From Opitutales bacterium (GTDB taxonomy: Bacteria; Verrucomicrobiota; Verrucomicrobiia; Opitutales; UBA953), in assembly GCA_017440935.1 (NCBI GenBank), contig JAFSAO010000022.1, positions 124,001-188,000 on the forward strand: DNA of 64,000 nt. The letters run 5' to 3'. Under the pieces are notes generated by a model. That model was not told the origin of the DNA. It made no database searches and saw nothing but the letters and a program-made list of their open reading frames with translations. This document shows positions 16,093-25,988 of the stretch, one piece after another. Within the stretch, counting starts at the first letter, position 1. Every line of letters begins with the position of its first letter. The position numbers were made by a program, and so were the translations under genes.

Positions 16093-16962
16093 TTAGCGGC
16101 TCAGAAAATCGGTGATTGCGGGAACGAGTTTTTCCCCGGCGTCTTCGAGCAGGTAATGTCCGGCTTCGGAAGTGTAGAGCGTTTCCGCATTGGGGAAACG
16201 TTGTTTCCATCCGTTAAAAAAGGTGTCGTCGAAGCAAAAATCGAGTCCGCCCCACGCGATGAGCATGGGTTTTTCCGAGAGGCGCGGGAGCGCGTTTTCG
16301 ATTTCACTCAGCGTGGCGTAAGTCGGATGTTTCGGCGAGAGCGGAATGTCGCGCACGAAATTGGCTACTGCCGTGCGGGAACGGAAAGTGCGATACGGAA
16401 AAAGAAATCCGGCTTTGACGGCGGAAGAAAGTTTTTTGCGGACGGACATGAACGTCGCGGGCCACGCAAACGCGTTAAAGGCTCTAACGATGAACGGACC
16501 GAACACCGGAATTTTGCAAATAGCGATGCGTTTCGGAATATTCAGCGAGCGAAACGCCGCCGTGTTGGTGATAACGAGCTTTTCGATTTTTTCAGGCGAA
16601 CGCGTTGCTACGCCGCTTCCGATTGCTCCGCCCCAATCGTGAACGCAGAGCGAAAATTTTTCGATGCCGAGATGTGCGAGCAGGGCTTCGACGTGGGCAA
16701 TACGGTCTGCGAGGTGGAAAAATTTTTGCGGTTTGTCCGAAAGCCCCATTCCGATGTGGTCCGGCGCAATACAACGGAACCCGCGCGCGGAAAGTTCTTT
16801 GATTAAATCGCGCCACAAAAACGACCACGACGGATTTCCGTGAAGCAAAACGACGTTCCCGCGGTCGCCCGTTCCCGTATCAACGTAATGAATACGCCCG
16901 CTTTCGGTTTCAAAGAAATTATGAGAAAACGGATAAAGTTCGGCGATTTGCGGGGGAAGCAT
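16093..16962 (-). CDS. Alpha/beta hydrolase of the haloalkane dehalogenase / OleB type
   Basis: A 289-aa alpha/beta-hydrolase. The oxyanion motif HGNPSWSFLWRDL and the nucleophile elbow VHDWGGAIG place an Asp, not Ser, as nucleophile. The acid lies in AWGGLDFCFDD and the base in AGHYLLED. Asp nucleophiles of this kind are found in haloalkane dehalogenases, epoxide hydrolases and the OleB beta-lactone decarboxylase; HGNPSWSF is typical of the first and last. No other ole genes are present, so the substrate is open. Start ATG 16962 (MLPPQIAELYPFSHNF) matches the family N-terminus. The open frame continues far upstream only by chance, over sufE. Confidence 0.85.
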   Translation of the reverse strand: MLPPQIAELYPFSHNFFETESGRIHYVDTGTGDRGNVVLLHGNPSWSFLWRDLIKELSARGFRCIAPDHIGMGLSDKPQKFFHLADRIAHVEALLAHLGIEKFSLCVHDWGGAIGSGVATRSPEKIEKLVITNTAAFRSLNIPKRIAICKIPVFGPFIVRAFNAFAWPATFMSVRKKLSSAVKAGFLFPYRTFRSRTAVANFVRDIPLSPKHPTYATLSEIENALPRLSEKPMLIAWGGLDFCFDDTFFNGWKQRFPNAETLYTSEAGHYLLEDAGEKLVPAITDFLSR

Positions 16963-17024
16963 TGTTTTAGGTCGGGCGGTGAAAGATGAATGTCTGCGTG
17001 AAGAAAGCGGTTCCCGCTCAGTGC

Positions 17025-17435
17025 TTACAGGCAGCTTTTTGCGAAAGTATGAATTTTGCCGACGAGGTTGGAAAGCCCGTTGCGGCGATTCGGCGAAAGG
17101 TGTTGGTCGATTCCCGCAGAGGCGAGAAAGTCGACATTGTCGGAAACGATTTCTTCCGGTTTTGCACCGTTGAAATAATCGCGAATGAGCGAAGCGATTC
17201 CTTTCGTGATGACGGCATCGGCGTCGATGTCGATACGGCAAACTCCGTTTTCAAAACGGCACACAAGCCAGAGTTGAGACGTGCAACCTTCGACCAGATT
17301 CGCGGGAACGCGATGCTCGGCATCGAGCGCGGGCGCGGATTTCGCGCGATCGATCAAATACTGGAAGCGGTCTTGCGGATCTTCAAAGGGTTCGAGTTCC
17401 GCAAGGATTTCATCGTGTTTTTCTTTTAAACTCAT
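17025..17435 (-). CDS. sufE: SufE-like Fe-S cluster assembly sulfur acceptor
   Basis: SufE takes persulfide sulfur from the SufS cysteine desulfurase and passes it to the SufBCD scaffold. The 136-aa protein shows the family start ([27 protein letters not shown]) and the active-site Cys in VEGCTSQLW near residue 51. [11 protein letters not shown] follows near the C-terminus. No sufS or sufBCD is in the window. It lies upstream of the hydrolase gene on the same strand with a gap of about 60 bp, so they may share a transcript. A terminator separates it from the tRNA-Pro gene upstream. Confidence 0.93.
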   Translation of the reverse strand: MSLKEKHDEILAELEPFEDPQDRFQYLIDRAKSAPALDAEHRVPANLVEGCTSQLWLVCRFENGVCRIDIDADAVITKGIASLIRDYFNGAKPEEIVSDNVDFLASAGIDQHLSPNRRNGLSNLVGKIHTFAKSCL

Positions 17436-17456
17436 GGCGATTTTTTCTCCGGTAAC

Positions 17457-17486
17457 AAAAAAGCCCGCGTTGCGGCGGGCTTTTTG
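17457..17486. terminator. Terminator between tRNA-Pro and sufE
   Basis: GCCCGC (17463-17468) pairs with GCGGGC (17475-17480), with six A before and five T after. It can end the minus-strand tRNA-Pro transcript just after its CCA end. Confidence 0.85.
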
Positions 17487-17492
17487 TTCGGC

Positions 17493-17570
<78 letters not shown>

Positions 17571-17906
17571 ACAACCGAAAGCCCAGAATGAAACCACCCC
17601 GCGTTCCCGTATGCAAGACTTTTTTTAAGAATTAGGAATGAGGGGGCTCGCGTTGCTCGCCAATGCCGAATTGCGAATCCCGCAAAGTCTCTCACGGAGA
17701 CGCAGGGTCACGGAGCTTCTTATAGAAATCTCTGTGTTTCTCCGTGTTAAAAAGAAAATTCCGTGTTTTCGGTGCGTTCCCGTGGAAGCGGAAAGAGTGC
17801 CGCTTCTTCCGTTTTAAAATCTTAGTGGTTTTGTGTGAGTTTCAGGAAAAAGCACGGGTAATTCCGCTCTTGCGGCTGGCGTTCCCGCCGATTACGTTTT
17901 CCCGCC
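17571..17906. other. Intergenic region with (C)ACGGAG/ACAGAG-type repeat, upstream of prfB
   Basis: There is no gene here. At 17692-17750 it carries the phrase CTCACGGAGACGCAGGGTCACGGAG followed by a mirrored TCTGTGTTTCTCCGTGTT, one of several degenerate copies in this window (also near 19100, 44590, 47850 and 50620). CGGGAACG words are near 17601, 17776 and 17880. The region probably also holds the prfB promoter, but no clear -35/-10 pair stands out. Confidence 0.5.
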
Positions 17907-19058
17907 ATGTATATTTCTCCCGAAACCCGCGCTAAAATCGACGAAATCGTTCGTCGCGGCGGGCATCTTTACAAGTTTCTCGACGTTCCCGCGAAGCAGG
18001 AACGCATCGCCGCGCTGGAAGCCAAAATGTCCGAACCGGATTTTTGGAATGACCAACAGGCGGCGCAGAGCGTTATCTCCGAAAACACCTCGCTGAAAGC
18101 CGCCGTAACCCCGCTCGTCGCGTTTTTGCGCCGGACGGAAGATTTGCAGACGCTCGCGGAACTCGTCGGAGAAATGGACGAGGGCGACGCGGGAGCGACC
18201 GATGAACTCGCCGCTCTCGATTCTGAGGCGGGAACGATGCTCGAAGAAATCGACACGCTCGAAATTTCCTCCTTCCTTTCCGGACCGCACGACAAATCTT
18301 CCGCCATCGTCATGATTAAAGCGGGAGCGGGCGGCACCGAGGCCTGCGACTGGGCGGGAATGCTCATGCGTATGTATACGCGCTGGGGCGAACGGCGCGG
18401 GTTCAAAGTCAGCATCGAAGATTTGCAGGACGGCGAAGGTGCGGGAATTTCCACCGCAGTTTTGCGTTTTGACGGAGAAAATGCCTACGGTTACGTCAAA
18501 GCCGAGCGCGGCGTGCATCGCCTCGTGCGCATTTCGCCGTTTGACGCGAATAAACGCCGCCACACTTCGTTTGCAAGCGTCGATATCGTTGCCGACATCA
18601 AAGACGACATCAACGTCGAGATTAAAGACGAAGATCTGCGCATCGACGTTTACCGCGCGTCCGGCGCGGGCGGGCAACACGTCAACCGCACGGAATCCGC
18701 CGTGCGCCTCACGCACTTGCCCACGGGAATCGTCGTCGCGTGCCAGCGGGAACGCTCCCAGCACCAGAACAAAGAACTCGCGATGCGTATTTTAAAAGCG
18801 CGCATTTACGAAAAAATGGAAGACGATAAGCGCGCCGAAATGGAAAAATTTTACGGCGAAAAGGGCGAAATCGGTTGGGGAAATCAGATTCGTTCCTACG
18901 TTTTTCAACCTTACCAAATGGTCAAAGACTTGCGCACCGGCTACGAAACGGGAAACATTCAGGCGGTGATGGACGGCGATTTGGACGGCTTTATCAACGC
19001 TTGGCTTCGTGCCGGCGGACCGCGTTCCCGCAACAAAGACATCAAGGTCGAGGATTGA
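17907..19058 (+). CDS. prfB: Peptide chain release factor 2
   Basis: RF2 ends translation at UGA and UAA. The 383-aa product has the RF2 codon-recognition tripeptide SPF ([13 protein letters not shown]) and the catalytic GGQ in [14 protein letters not shown] near residue 253. The N-terminal coiled part ([19 protein letters not shown]) is typical of RF2. The gene is one continuous frame: the programmed +1 frameshift with an early in-frame UGA that autoregulates prfB in many bacteria is absent. Position 18724-18750 carries a CGGGAACG word in the conserved QRERSQHQN segment, so the word is written with the common Arg-Glu-Arg codons. Confidence 0.96.
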   Translation: MYISPETRAKIDEIVRRGGHLYKFLDVPAKQERIAALEAKMSEPDFWNDQQAAQSVISENTSLKAAVTPLVAFLRRTEDLQTLAELVGEMDEGDAGATDELAALDSEAGTMLEEIDTLEISSFLSGPHDKSSAIVMIKAGAGGTEACDWAGMLMRMYTRWGERRGFKVSIEDLQDGEGAGISTAVLRFDGENAYGYVKAERGVHRLVRISPFDANKRRHTSFASVDIVADIKDDINVEIKDEDLRIDVYRASGAGGQHVNRTESAVRLTHLPTGIVVACQRERSQHQNKELAMRILKARIYEKMEDDKRAEMEKFYGEKGEIGWGNQIRSYVFQPYQMVKDLRTGYETGNIQAVMDGDLDGFINAWLRAGGPRSRNKDIKVED

Positions 19059-19522
19059 CGAGGCTTCCGTAGCAAGATTTGCGAGGTTTTTTTACCACGG
19101 AATTTTTTAACGCAACGTTTTTGAGAACTGATTCTTCATTCTTTCCCAAACTCCGTGGTTCTGTGACTCCGTGAGAGCCATTCTCTTCAACTCAAAGGAA
19201 TGGAAGTAAAAGACGGAACTTTGTTAAGCGCTAAGCCGTGCTCGCGTAAAGAGAAACGCGTGCGAAACTAAGTTCCGCACGCGCCCTTTTTCTCTCTCAA
19301 CTGACTTGACTCTCTAACTTCTCTATTAACCTCAAAAACATAAACGGAGCGGAACGGATTTTGTTTTTTGTCTAAAAATTTTCGGAAATAAAAAAATCGG
19401 GCGCACCGGGCGTTCCCGTGTGAGTGCTTCCCGGCTTGACGGCGGGAAACGAAATGCTTCTAATTGACTTCGCTTGGTGCAAAACCGCTTCTTCTTCCCG
19501 TCAAATTAGGAGATTTCAAACA
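19059..19522. other. Intergenic region after prfB: degenerate ACGGA repeats, terminator, coaE leader
   Basis: 19090-19190 contains ACCACGGAATTTTTTAACGC and CTCCGTGGTTCTGTGACTCC, a degenerate copy of the dispersed ACGGA/ACAGAG repeat. A hairpin at 19257-19283 follows. The remaining 230 bp up to coaE are AT-rich with no gene. AGGAG at 19508-19512 is a proper ribosome-binding site for coaE. Confidence 0.55.
19257..19292 (+). terminator. Terminator downstream of prfB
   Basis: CGCGTGCG (19257-19264) pairs with CGCACGCG (19276-19283) around an 11-nt loop, followed by CCC and six T. It is 200 bp after prfB, so some untranslated 3' sequence would be transcribed. Confidence 0.7.
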
Positions 19523-20101
19523 ATGACTCTCGGCCTTACGGGCGGAATCGGGTGCGGGAAATCTTCGGTTCTTCCTGCTTTCAAAAAGCTCGGTTTCGCC
19601 GTTATCGATACGGATAAAATTGCCTCTGAACTTCATTCGGAGCCGGCAACACGTCGTTTCGTGCGGGAACGTTTCGGGGAAAAGGCATTGGCGGAAGACG
19701 GTTCCGTAAATAAGCCTGCACTTGCAAAAATTGTTTTTTCGGACAAGGCGGCGCTTGCCGATTTGGAAGCGTTTATGCACCCGAAAATTCGTGCGGTGTG
19801 GCAGAAAAAAATTTTAAATTCCGCCGGCGGAGAAAAATTTGTCGTCGAGGTTCCGCTTTTGTTTGAGAAAAACTATGAAAGCGATTTTGACGCGACGGTT
19901 TGTGTCGCAGCCTCAGAGGAAATCCAGCTTGCGCGTTTGGCACAGCGCGGTCTTCCGGCGGTGCAGGCGCGGGAACGCATTGCGGCGCAACTTCCGCTTC
20001 CGGAAAAAGTTCGGCGGGCGGATTTTGTGATTTTTAACGACGGCTCCCGTGAATTTCTCGAAGCACAAGTGTGCGAGTGCGCAAAATTTTTTACACGATA
20101 A
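19523..20101 (+). CDS. coaE: Dephospho-CoA kinase
   Basis: CoaE phosphorylates dephospho-CoA in the last step of coenzyme A synthesis. The 192-aa protein starts [16 protein letters not shown], a P-loop (GGIGCGKS, residues 6-13). DTDKIASEL follows, then the lid with HPKIRAVW and [16 protein letters not shown], all family features. Start ATG 19523 has AGGAG 10 bases upstream; the longer frame from 19424 is not supported. rho starts 41 bp after the stop, so coaE and rho may be co-transcribed. CGGGAACG words occur near 19665 and 19970. Confidence 0.95.
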   Translation: MTLGLTGGIGCGKSSVLPAFKKLGFAVIDTDKIASELHSEPATRRFVRERFGEKALAEDGSVNKPALAKIVFSDKAALADLEAFMHPKIRAVWQKKILNSAGGEKFVVEVPLLFEKNYESDFDATVCVAASEEIQLARLAQRGLPAVQARERIAAQLPLPEKVRRADFVIFNDGSREFLEAQVCECAKFFTR

Positions 20102-20142
20102 TTTTATATTTTTTAGAACAGAAAAAAAAAGGACCCGAACCC

Positions 20143-22422
20143 ATGGATAACGAAAATCCTGAACTTAACGAAATCTCTTTGACCAATGAGGGCGTTCCTG
20201 CCGAAGTGACGGTGCCCGCCGCGCCGAAGCGCCGTGGGCGCCCGCCGAAAAATCCCGATGCTCCGGCGACCGCGCCGAAACGCCGCGGACGTCCGAAAAA
20301 AACGACTGAAGATGCTCCGGCGGCAGAGGAAAGCGTTCCCGCGCCGAGTGCGGAGCCCGCAACTCCGGAAATTTTCAGTTTTGATCCGGTCGAGCCGGCG
20401 GAAGCTCCCGTTCCCGCAACGGTTACTCCGAGTGTTCCCGTCGCCGAGAAGCCGGCGATGCCGAAAATGCCTTCGCCGCCGAAATCCGTATTTTCGTTTG
20501 ATCCGGAAGAGGAAAAACCTGCTTCCGAGCCAGCGCTCAAAGCGGAATCCGTTTCTGAACAAGCGGCTTCGATTCCTGTTTCGGCAGAGCCGGAATCCGC
20601 GTCCGCTTCGGACGTTCCCGCGCCTGCGGCGAGACCCGCAGAGAGTGCAAAACCTTGGGAAAAGAAAGACCGTCCGTGGAAAAAACCGTGGGAGCGCAAT
20701 GGTTCTGCGCCGCAACAAGGCGGCGAAAACGGCGGAAGCAACGGAAACGCGTCGGCTCCGAATCCGGGGCAGGGCGGCGTTCCCGCAAAGCCGTGGGAGA
20801 AAAAACCGTTTGCGCCGAAAGCTCCGAAGTTCGGCGGCGGGAAGTTTAATCCGCAGGGGAAATTTGAAAAATTCCGTCCGAACGACAATAAGCCGGCGCA
20901 AAAACGCAGTTGGGGAGAACTCGCCAATGCGGATTCCGCAGAAGAAGCGTCGCTCTCGCTGGGTGCGGTTTTCGACTACAATTTGCTTGGAAACGAAGCG
21001 TATTTGGAGGAATTGGCGAAGTTGGCGCGCCACGTCGCTAAGCGTGTCGACAAGGCTTCGCCGTTTGTCGCGCCGGAACTCGTTCCCGCCGCAGAAGGCG
21101 AGGCTCCGAGCGTTCCCGCGAAGGCGGAATTGGAAGAGGATTTGCCGGCGGCTCCGATTGATTTTAACGAAGTTTACGAATCGTCGATGTCGTTGTTGAT
21201 TTCGGCAGCGAAGTCGTTCGGGATTCCCGTTTTCCGCAATCCGGTGCGCCGCCCGCTCGTGAAGAAAATTCTCCGCGCAGCGTTCGCCGAAAGCCGTCCG
21301 ATTAAAATTTGCGGAACGTTGGAACTTCTTGCCGACGGGAACGGGCTTTTGCTTTACGGTTGCGACAGCTATCGCGTGAAAGAATTGAGCGCGTTCGTGC
21401 CGAAAAGTTTGATCGAAAAATACGGTTTGCAGCGCGGACACGATGTCGAGGCGGTTGCGTTCCCGCCGATGAAAGGCGAAACGGCTCCGATCGTCGTTCA
21501 TATCTCGTCGATTATGGGCGCAGAACCCGAAAGCGTGAAGGATTTGACGCCGTTCACCGAGCTTACACCGTATTATCCGACTGAGCGCATTATGCTCGAA
21601 ACGGACAACACGGTGGAGTGGAACAATTTATCGATGCGTTGCGTGGATTTGCTTTGCCCGATCGGGCTTGGACAACGCGGACTTATCGTCGCGCCTCCGC
21701 GCACCGGGAAAACCGTGCTCTTGCAGGCGATTGCCAATTCCATTGCGAAAAACAAGCCGAACGCGCACCTAATCGTGCTTCTTGTGGACGAACGTCCGGA
21801 AGAAGTGACGGATTTTAAGCGCAAAACCAAGCACGGCGAAGTGATTTCCTCCACGTTTGACGAAAATGCGGAAAATCACGTTCACGTCGCGGAAATGGTG
21901 ATTGAGCGCGCACGCCGCATGGTCGAACTCGGGAAAGACGTGATTATTCTGCTCGACTCGATTACGCGCCTTGCGCGTGCCTACAACACGCTCATGCCCA
22001 ACGGCGGAAAAATCCTTTCCGGCGGGGTTGAAGCGGGAGCGCTTTCTAAGCCGAAGCGTTTCTTCGGCTCGGCGCGTAACATCGAAGACGGAGGCTCGCT
22101 TACGATTCTCGGAACGGCGCTCATCGACACCGGCTCGAAGATGGACGAAGTGATTTTCGAAGAATTTAAGGGCACCGGGAATATGGAACTCGACCTCGAT
22201 CGCGACCTCGCGAACAAGCGTATTTACCCGGCGATTAATTTTGAGCGCTCGGGAACGCGTAAGGAAGAACTGCTCTACCACCCGCAGGAAATGCAGTGCG
22301 TTTACTCCATGCGCCGCGCGATGAAAGGCGTGCCCTCGATTGAAGCGATGGAAATGCTCATCTCCCGCATGAAGAAAACCAAAACGAACGCGGAGTTCTT
22401 GATGACGCTTGCCGGCAGGTAG
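20143..22422 (+). CDS. rho: Transcription termination factor Rho with a long disordered N-terminal extension
   Basis: Rho is the hexameric RNA helicase that ends untranslated transcripts. The core is intact: the RNA-binding domain at about residues 345-480, Walker A APPRTGKT near 516, Walker [17 protein letters not shown], and the Q/R-loop region [15 protein letters not shown]. The protein is 759 aa, against about 420 in E. coli. The extra N-terminal 300 residues are Pro/Ala/Glu-rich and low in complexity. They include two AT-hook-like motifs, KRRGRPPK (about 28) and KRRGRPKK (about 45), and later Gly/Asn/Lys-rich stretches. Large N-terminal insertions are known in Bacteroidota and some Actinomycetota Rho. 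Start ATG 20143 follows an AAAAAGGACC ribosome-binding site. Confidence 0.96.
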   Translation: MDNENPELNEISLTNEGVPAEVTVPAAPKRRGRPPKNPDAPATAPKRRGRPKKTTEDAPAAEESVPAPSAEPATPEIFSFDPVEPAEAPVPATVTPSVPVAEKPAMPKMPSPPKSVFSFDPEEEKPASEPALKAESVSEQAASIPVSAEPESASASDVPAPAARPAESAKPWEKKDRPWKKPWERNGSAPQQGGENGGSNGNASAPNPGQGGVPAKPWEKKPFAPKAPKFGGGKFNPQGKFEKFRPNDNKPAQKRSWGELANADSAEEASLSLGAVFDYNLLGNEAYLEELAKLARHVAKRVDKASPFVAPELVPAAEGEAPSVPAKAELEEDLPAAPIDFNEVYESSMSLLISAAKSFGIPVFRNPVRRPLVKKILRAAFAESRPIKICGTLELLADGNGLLLYGCDSYRVKELSAFVPKSLIEKYGLQRGHDVEAVAFPPMKGETAPIVVHISSIMGAEPESVKDLTPFTELTPYYPTERIMLETDNTVEWNNLSMRCVDLLCPIGLGQRGLIVAPPRTGKTVLLQAIANSIAKNKPNAHLIVLLVDERPEEVTDFKRKTKHGEVISSTFDENAENHVHVAEMVIERARRMVELGKDVIILLDSITRLARAYNTLMPNGGKILSGGVEAGALSKPKRFFGSARNIEDGGSLTILGTALIDTGSKMDEVIFEEFKGTGNMELDLDRDLANKRIYPAINFERSGTRKEELLYHPQEMQCVYSMRRAMKGVPSIEAMEMLISRMKKTKTNAEFLMTLAGR

Positions 22423-22456
22423 CCCGGCGTTCCCGCCGAAGTTTTTCGAAAAATTA

Positions 22457-22498
22457 ACGTTCCCGCGAAGGAAATTCCTCGCGGGAACGCTGTTTTTT
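22457..22498 (+). terminator. rho terminator made of inverted CGGGAACG words
   Basis: CGTTCCCGCG and CGCGGGAACG form the outer stem, with AGGAA/TTCCT inside, and TGTTTTTT follows. It lies 35 bp after the rho stop codon. Confidence 0.88.
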
Positions 22499-22670
22499 AT
22501 CCACGAATTTCAACAAACCTTCTCTTATTTTATTGGGAGTGAGGACCTCCCGGTATTCACCACGGGAACGTTAGTACGTTTCAAAGCCACGGATTTTCAC
22601 GGATGAATTTTTAACGCGAAGGGGGCAAAGAGGCGGTTGCTTTTTTACAGGAATAATATCTACTTTGTAG

Positions 22671-23540
22671 GTGGTGTTTTCTGTCTTGAAATTCTTTTGC
22701 GCCTGCATTGTTGTCTTCTTCTCTTACGTCCTTCCGCTTGAAGCGGAAACGTTTTTCCGGGGAGAGCTGGAAGAATTTTTGGAAAAGTATGTTTCCGAAC
22801 CACCGTATAATCCGCAGGTCGTGCGGGAAAAAGTTCGAGCGTTTTTGGAGAAAAACCAAAACCAAGGGCGCGCCGTTCCGCTCAAATACGATCCGCGTGG
22901 GCATTGGCAGGTTTACTATTATATGAAGGCTCAGTCCAAACTGACGCGGGGGGCACAGTTTTATGCGGTTTTGCAGGCATTGGATTTTGTCGAGCGCAAT
23001 CAAAAGCATAAGCGAATCGAACGGCAACGAGCATCGTTGATTGCCTTGAGCGAAATCATTTCGACGGTGGCATATCTTCCGCCGCCGCCCTACGAGAAGC
23101 CCGGATTTGAACGGAGAAACGGAAAAGTTCCCGAGTGGCAGTTGCGGGAACGTGATGCTCTTCGTCTTTTAATTGAAGCCGGTTGGCTTACTCCGTATTT
23201 CGGAACGGAATTGGTGGAAAAAGATAAAAAGGCGGCAGAATATTTTGTTCGGGATTTCGAATTTCACATCCGTGAAGCACGCCTTAGCGGAAAGAAATTT
23301 TACCCGTATGCGTGTTGGCAATCGGAACGGTTTATTCCGAAGTATTATGCGAAAAGACCGGTTGCGCAGGCGCGGCTTTATTTCCGTCTCTCGTGGATGT
23401 ATTTGCATTTGGAACAATTTAACAAGGCGAAAATCGCTGCGAGAAAAATTCCGAAGATTCGGGGAATGGAACAGGCGGGCGACCGTTTCATAAAGTATGC
23501 GGACGAAGAAATAAAGAAGCGGCGTTCCCGCAAAAAATGA
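22671..23540 (+). CDS. Exported protein of unknown function, first of a three-gene run
   Basis: I do not recognise this family. The 289-aa product has a hydrophobic N-terminus (LKFFCACIVVFFSYVLPLEAET) fitting a cleaved signal peptide, then a basic, mostly helical body with many Arg, Lys, Tyr and Phe. A repeat-like C-terminal third (YFRLSWMYLHLEQFNKAKIAARKI) resembles a tetratricopeptide helix pair. It ends in KKRRSRKK. The start is uncertain: GTG 22671, GTG 22674 and TTG 22686 are all in frame, with no ATG before the signal peptide. The next gene begins 7 bp after its stop, so the three genes form an operon. Confidence 0.7.
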   Translation: MVFSVLKFFCACIVVFFSYVLPLEAETFFRGELEEFLEKYVSEPPYNPQVVREKVRAFLEKNQNQGRAVPLKYDPRGHWQVYYYMKAQSKLTRGAQFYAVLQALDFVERNQKHKRIERQRASLIALSEIISTVAYLPPPPYEKPGFERRNGKVPEWQLRERDALRLLIEAGWLTPYFGTELVEKDKKAAEYFVRDFEFHIREARLSGKKFYPYACWQSERFIPKYYAKRPVAQARLYFRLSWMYLHLEQFNKAKIAARKIPKIRGMEQAGDRFIKYADEEIKKRRSRKK

Positions 23541-23547
23541 ATCTCTT

Positions 23548-24909
23548 ATGAAAACAAAACTACTGACGTTAACAATAGCTGTCGCTCTCGGGTGGTTTGC
23601 TTTTGCACTTTCGGGATTTGCGGCATTTGAAATTCTCGGCGACGATATTTGCTCCGTTGTTTCCGAATATTCCTGCTTTGAGGACGAAATCGAACGTGCG
23701 AGGAAAGGCGAGTTATCTCAATCCAACAGCACGCTCGTTAATCCGAGGAAAAACCTATCTCCGATAAAGGAAAAATATTCGACGCAAATTTCGCTTACGA
23801 AAGATGCGGACGGGAACGCGCATGTCGCGGCGGTCGCACTTGTTCCCGATGACGGGTGCGACGTGCGCGTCAACGGAACGCAGTGGCTGAATGAAAGCGG
23901 AAAAGGGCACGACATCTCGACGGGGGTGAGGCGTTACGGGAAACTCCTGCTCCCGGGCGACGAGAATCGGTTCGACATAGAATACTCTCAGACGTTCTAC
24001 GATCCCGCCGTTTTGGAAAACGATTTGGACGGACTGACAATGGTCGTTATGCCGATACCGATCGATATTTCCGTCAAAGATTCAAGCGGTAAAATGAACG
24101 ATCGTATCCTTGTCAAAAAAGGCGAAACGATCGAGATCGCAATTCACCCCATGTTTTGGGAATACGACCTCCCCGGAAACGACAAAATCGAATGGGAATT
24201 GGGGCAGTTGAGCGGAACTGGAAAACTTTCTTGGGAAAAAATAGGGACGAAAGGATCAAAAATCTCTATTCAGATGGAAGAGTCCGGTATTTTTCGGCTT
24301 CGTGCGACTATTAACGGGATAAGTTTTGACTATCGCCGACATCAAGACGTGCCACACCATCGTGGCGTTGTCGGGTTACAGGGAGGGGATTATGACTATG
24401 TCGGTGTTTACGATTACGATATACAAAAGAAATTAGTGGATAGAGCGTACTTATATTGCACTCAGCAATCAGACAAGTTTTTACAGGATAAGCCGTTTGA
24501 TCTTAGCGTTTATAGTTCGCTTAACCCTATTTTTCCGTTTCAAATGAAAGGGGCTCCCAAATGCAATATATTTGTTTATGTTGTTGCTTATGAAGAAGGG
24601 GTAAAAATAGATATGATTTTGCGCCTTCCTTTCATGTATAGAACTCCTCCATTGGTCGAGGAGTGGTGTAATCCTTTAGAAAAAATAAGAACATCTCCTT
24701 ACCCTCGTTATTGGGTACATTGTTATGATCGAAGTTTTCCTGAGCCTGGTTTCATTGTTTGTGGATCTGAGCATATGGGAATTCTCGACTACGATGGAAG
24801 GTGGATTAGCGCAGGTGATATAAACGTAGTAAATAAACGAGCATGTTTCCCTGGTGTAGGAGAAGATTTTTATCCGGTAGAAGCTTTTCGTGAAAGAGAA
24901 TCGAATTAA
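23548..24909 (+). CDS. Exported protein of unknown function, second of a three-gene run
   Basis: The 453-aa product begins with a clear signal peptide (MKTKLLTLTIAVALGWFAFALSGFAA). The body looks beta-rich, with paired Cys and a segment (residues about 190-250) resembling a bacterial Ig-like or carbohydrate-binding sandwich: HPMFWEYDLPGND, then ESGIFRLRATINGISFDYRR. A Tyr/Asp-rich stretch (GGDYDYVGVYDYD) follows. I cannot assign a family. The last 500 bp are more AT-rich than the first 850, as if the 3' half had a different history. CGGGAACG occurs once, near 23812. The gene lies 7 bp after the previous one and 10 bp before the next. Confidence 0.75.
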   Translation: MKTKLLTLTIAVALGWFAFALSGFAAFEILGDDICSVVSEYSCFEDEIERARKGELSQSNSTLVNPRKNLSPIKEKYSTQISLTKDADGNAHVAAVALVPDDGCDVRVNGTQWLNESGKGHDISTGVRRYGKLLLPGDENRFDIEYSQTFYDPAVLENDLDGLTMVVMPIPIDISVKDSSGKMNDRILVKKGETIEIAIHPMFWEYDLPGNDKIEWELGQLSGTGKLSWEKIGTKGSKISIQMEESGIFRLRATINGISFDYRRHQDVPHHRGVVGLQGGDYDYVGVYDYDIQKKLVDRAYLYCTQQSDKFLQDKPFDLSVYSSLNPIFPFQMKGAPKCNIFVYVVAYEEGVKIDMILRLPFMYRTPPLVEEWCNPLEKIRTSPYPRYWVHCYDRSFPEPGFIVCGSEHMGILDYDGRWISAGDINVVNKRACFPGVGEDFYPVEAFRERESN

Positions 24910-24919
24910 AAAGAAAAAA

Positions 24920-25744
24920 ATGAAAAAGATCGCATGTTTTCTTAGTTGTTGTTTCGTGGTGCTTGAGCTTTTTTGTGCCCCGGAAAGGGAGATATCATAT
25001 TTATCCGCAATTGAAAATATAACAGCCACGTTATCTGTGGGCGAAGAATTGGATGAAGAGCAAGAGCGGTTTCTTTTCCCTGAAGAGTCTTCCGGAACAT
25101 TCGGAAGATTTCTTGCGTTGAATTACAGAGATAAGCGGGTGTGGAGGTTGCGGGAGCTTATACTTTCCTCAAATTTTTCAAAACGACGAAAAGAATACAT
25201 TGCAGGAATGCTTTCGCGAGAGGGGCGAATGGGTGCACTCCAGTGGATTTGTTATAACGGGCTTGAGCTGCCGCCCGTTTTATCGGAGGAGGATTGGGAT
25301 GAACGGTTTCAACCGAAAGATGTGCCGTTGTCGAAAGACGAACAATTTGCAACTATCCGCCGTTTTGCGGATGCCGGAGAGAAGTTTTCGGCAGCGTTAA
25401 AATCCGAGAGAGGGCGAGATGTCGATTTCATTTTACCGTATTTTTGGGAGGTGATTCGTCTGCGCGGGGAGGTGTTTGAGCTTCGTTCTCCCGTAAGTAA
25501 AGCGGAAAGGGCAGAGGTTGCGGAGCTATTTATAGCGGTGTCTGATTCTTTGAGGGAAGCGTTCGAGCTTGCCGATGAATATTTTTTCTCGAAAGGAACG
25601 AATCTTTATTTATTGGGAGAGATTGATGTCAATCAGTTGTTTTGCGCAGATTCTTATATTCTGGATTATGCTTTGCTCAAAGAGCGGGAAAAAGTGTTGA
25701 GGCGGCGACGGGAACGAGAGAAGGGGAACGTTGCCGCCCCGTAA
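24920..25744 (+). CDS. Exported protein of unknown function, third of a three-gene run
   Basis: The 274-aa product from ATG 24920 begins MKKIACFLSCCFVVLELFCAPE, a signal peptide with several Cys at its end but no clean lipobox. The rest is a charged, helical protein (many Glu, Arg, Leu) with no family I can name. The C-terminus is very basic (RRRREREKG). An in-frame GTG at 24890 would overlap the previous gene by 20 bp and put a Lys-rich leader before the signal peptide, so I prefer the ATG. CGGGAACG and GGGAACG words lie near 25709 and 25724. Confidence 0.75.
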   Translation: MKKIACFLSCCFVVLELFCAPEREISYLSAIENITATLSVGEELDEEQERFLFPEESSGTFGRFLALNYRDKRVWRLRELILSSNFSKRRKEYIAGMLSREGRMGALQWICYNGLELPPVLSEEDWDERFQPKDVPLSKDEQFATIRRFADAGEKFSAALKSERGRDVDFILPYFWEVIRLRGEVFELRSPVSKAERAEVAELFIAVSDSLREAFELADEYFFSKGTNLYLLGEIDVNQLFCADSYILDYALLKEREKVLRRRREREKGNVAAP

Positions 25745-25796
25745 GAGTTTTTCACAAAAAATCAAACATTTTCTGCAAAATTTTTAGAAAAATGTA

Positions 25797-25824
25797 TTGA
25801 CGAAAATTTTTTACAAGGCAAAAT
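25797..25824 (+). promoter_or_regulatory. Promoter of the tRNA-Thr / tuf / rpoBC transcription unit
   Basis: TTGACG (25797-25802) is followed 16 bp later by CAAAAT (25819-25824) in a strongly AT-rich setting 46 bp before tRNA-Thr. This is the only good sigma-70-type site in the 126-bp gap. The -35 box matches in five of six bases and the -10 box in four of six. Confidence 0.55.
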
Positions 25825-25870
25825 GTCCGTTCCTTTTATTTCGTTTTCACGAGATAGAGGTCCCTTGATG

Positions 25871-25945
<75 letters not shown>

Positions 25946-25988
25946 GTTCCAATTTCAATCAACAATAACAACAAAAACAATATAAACT

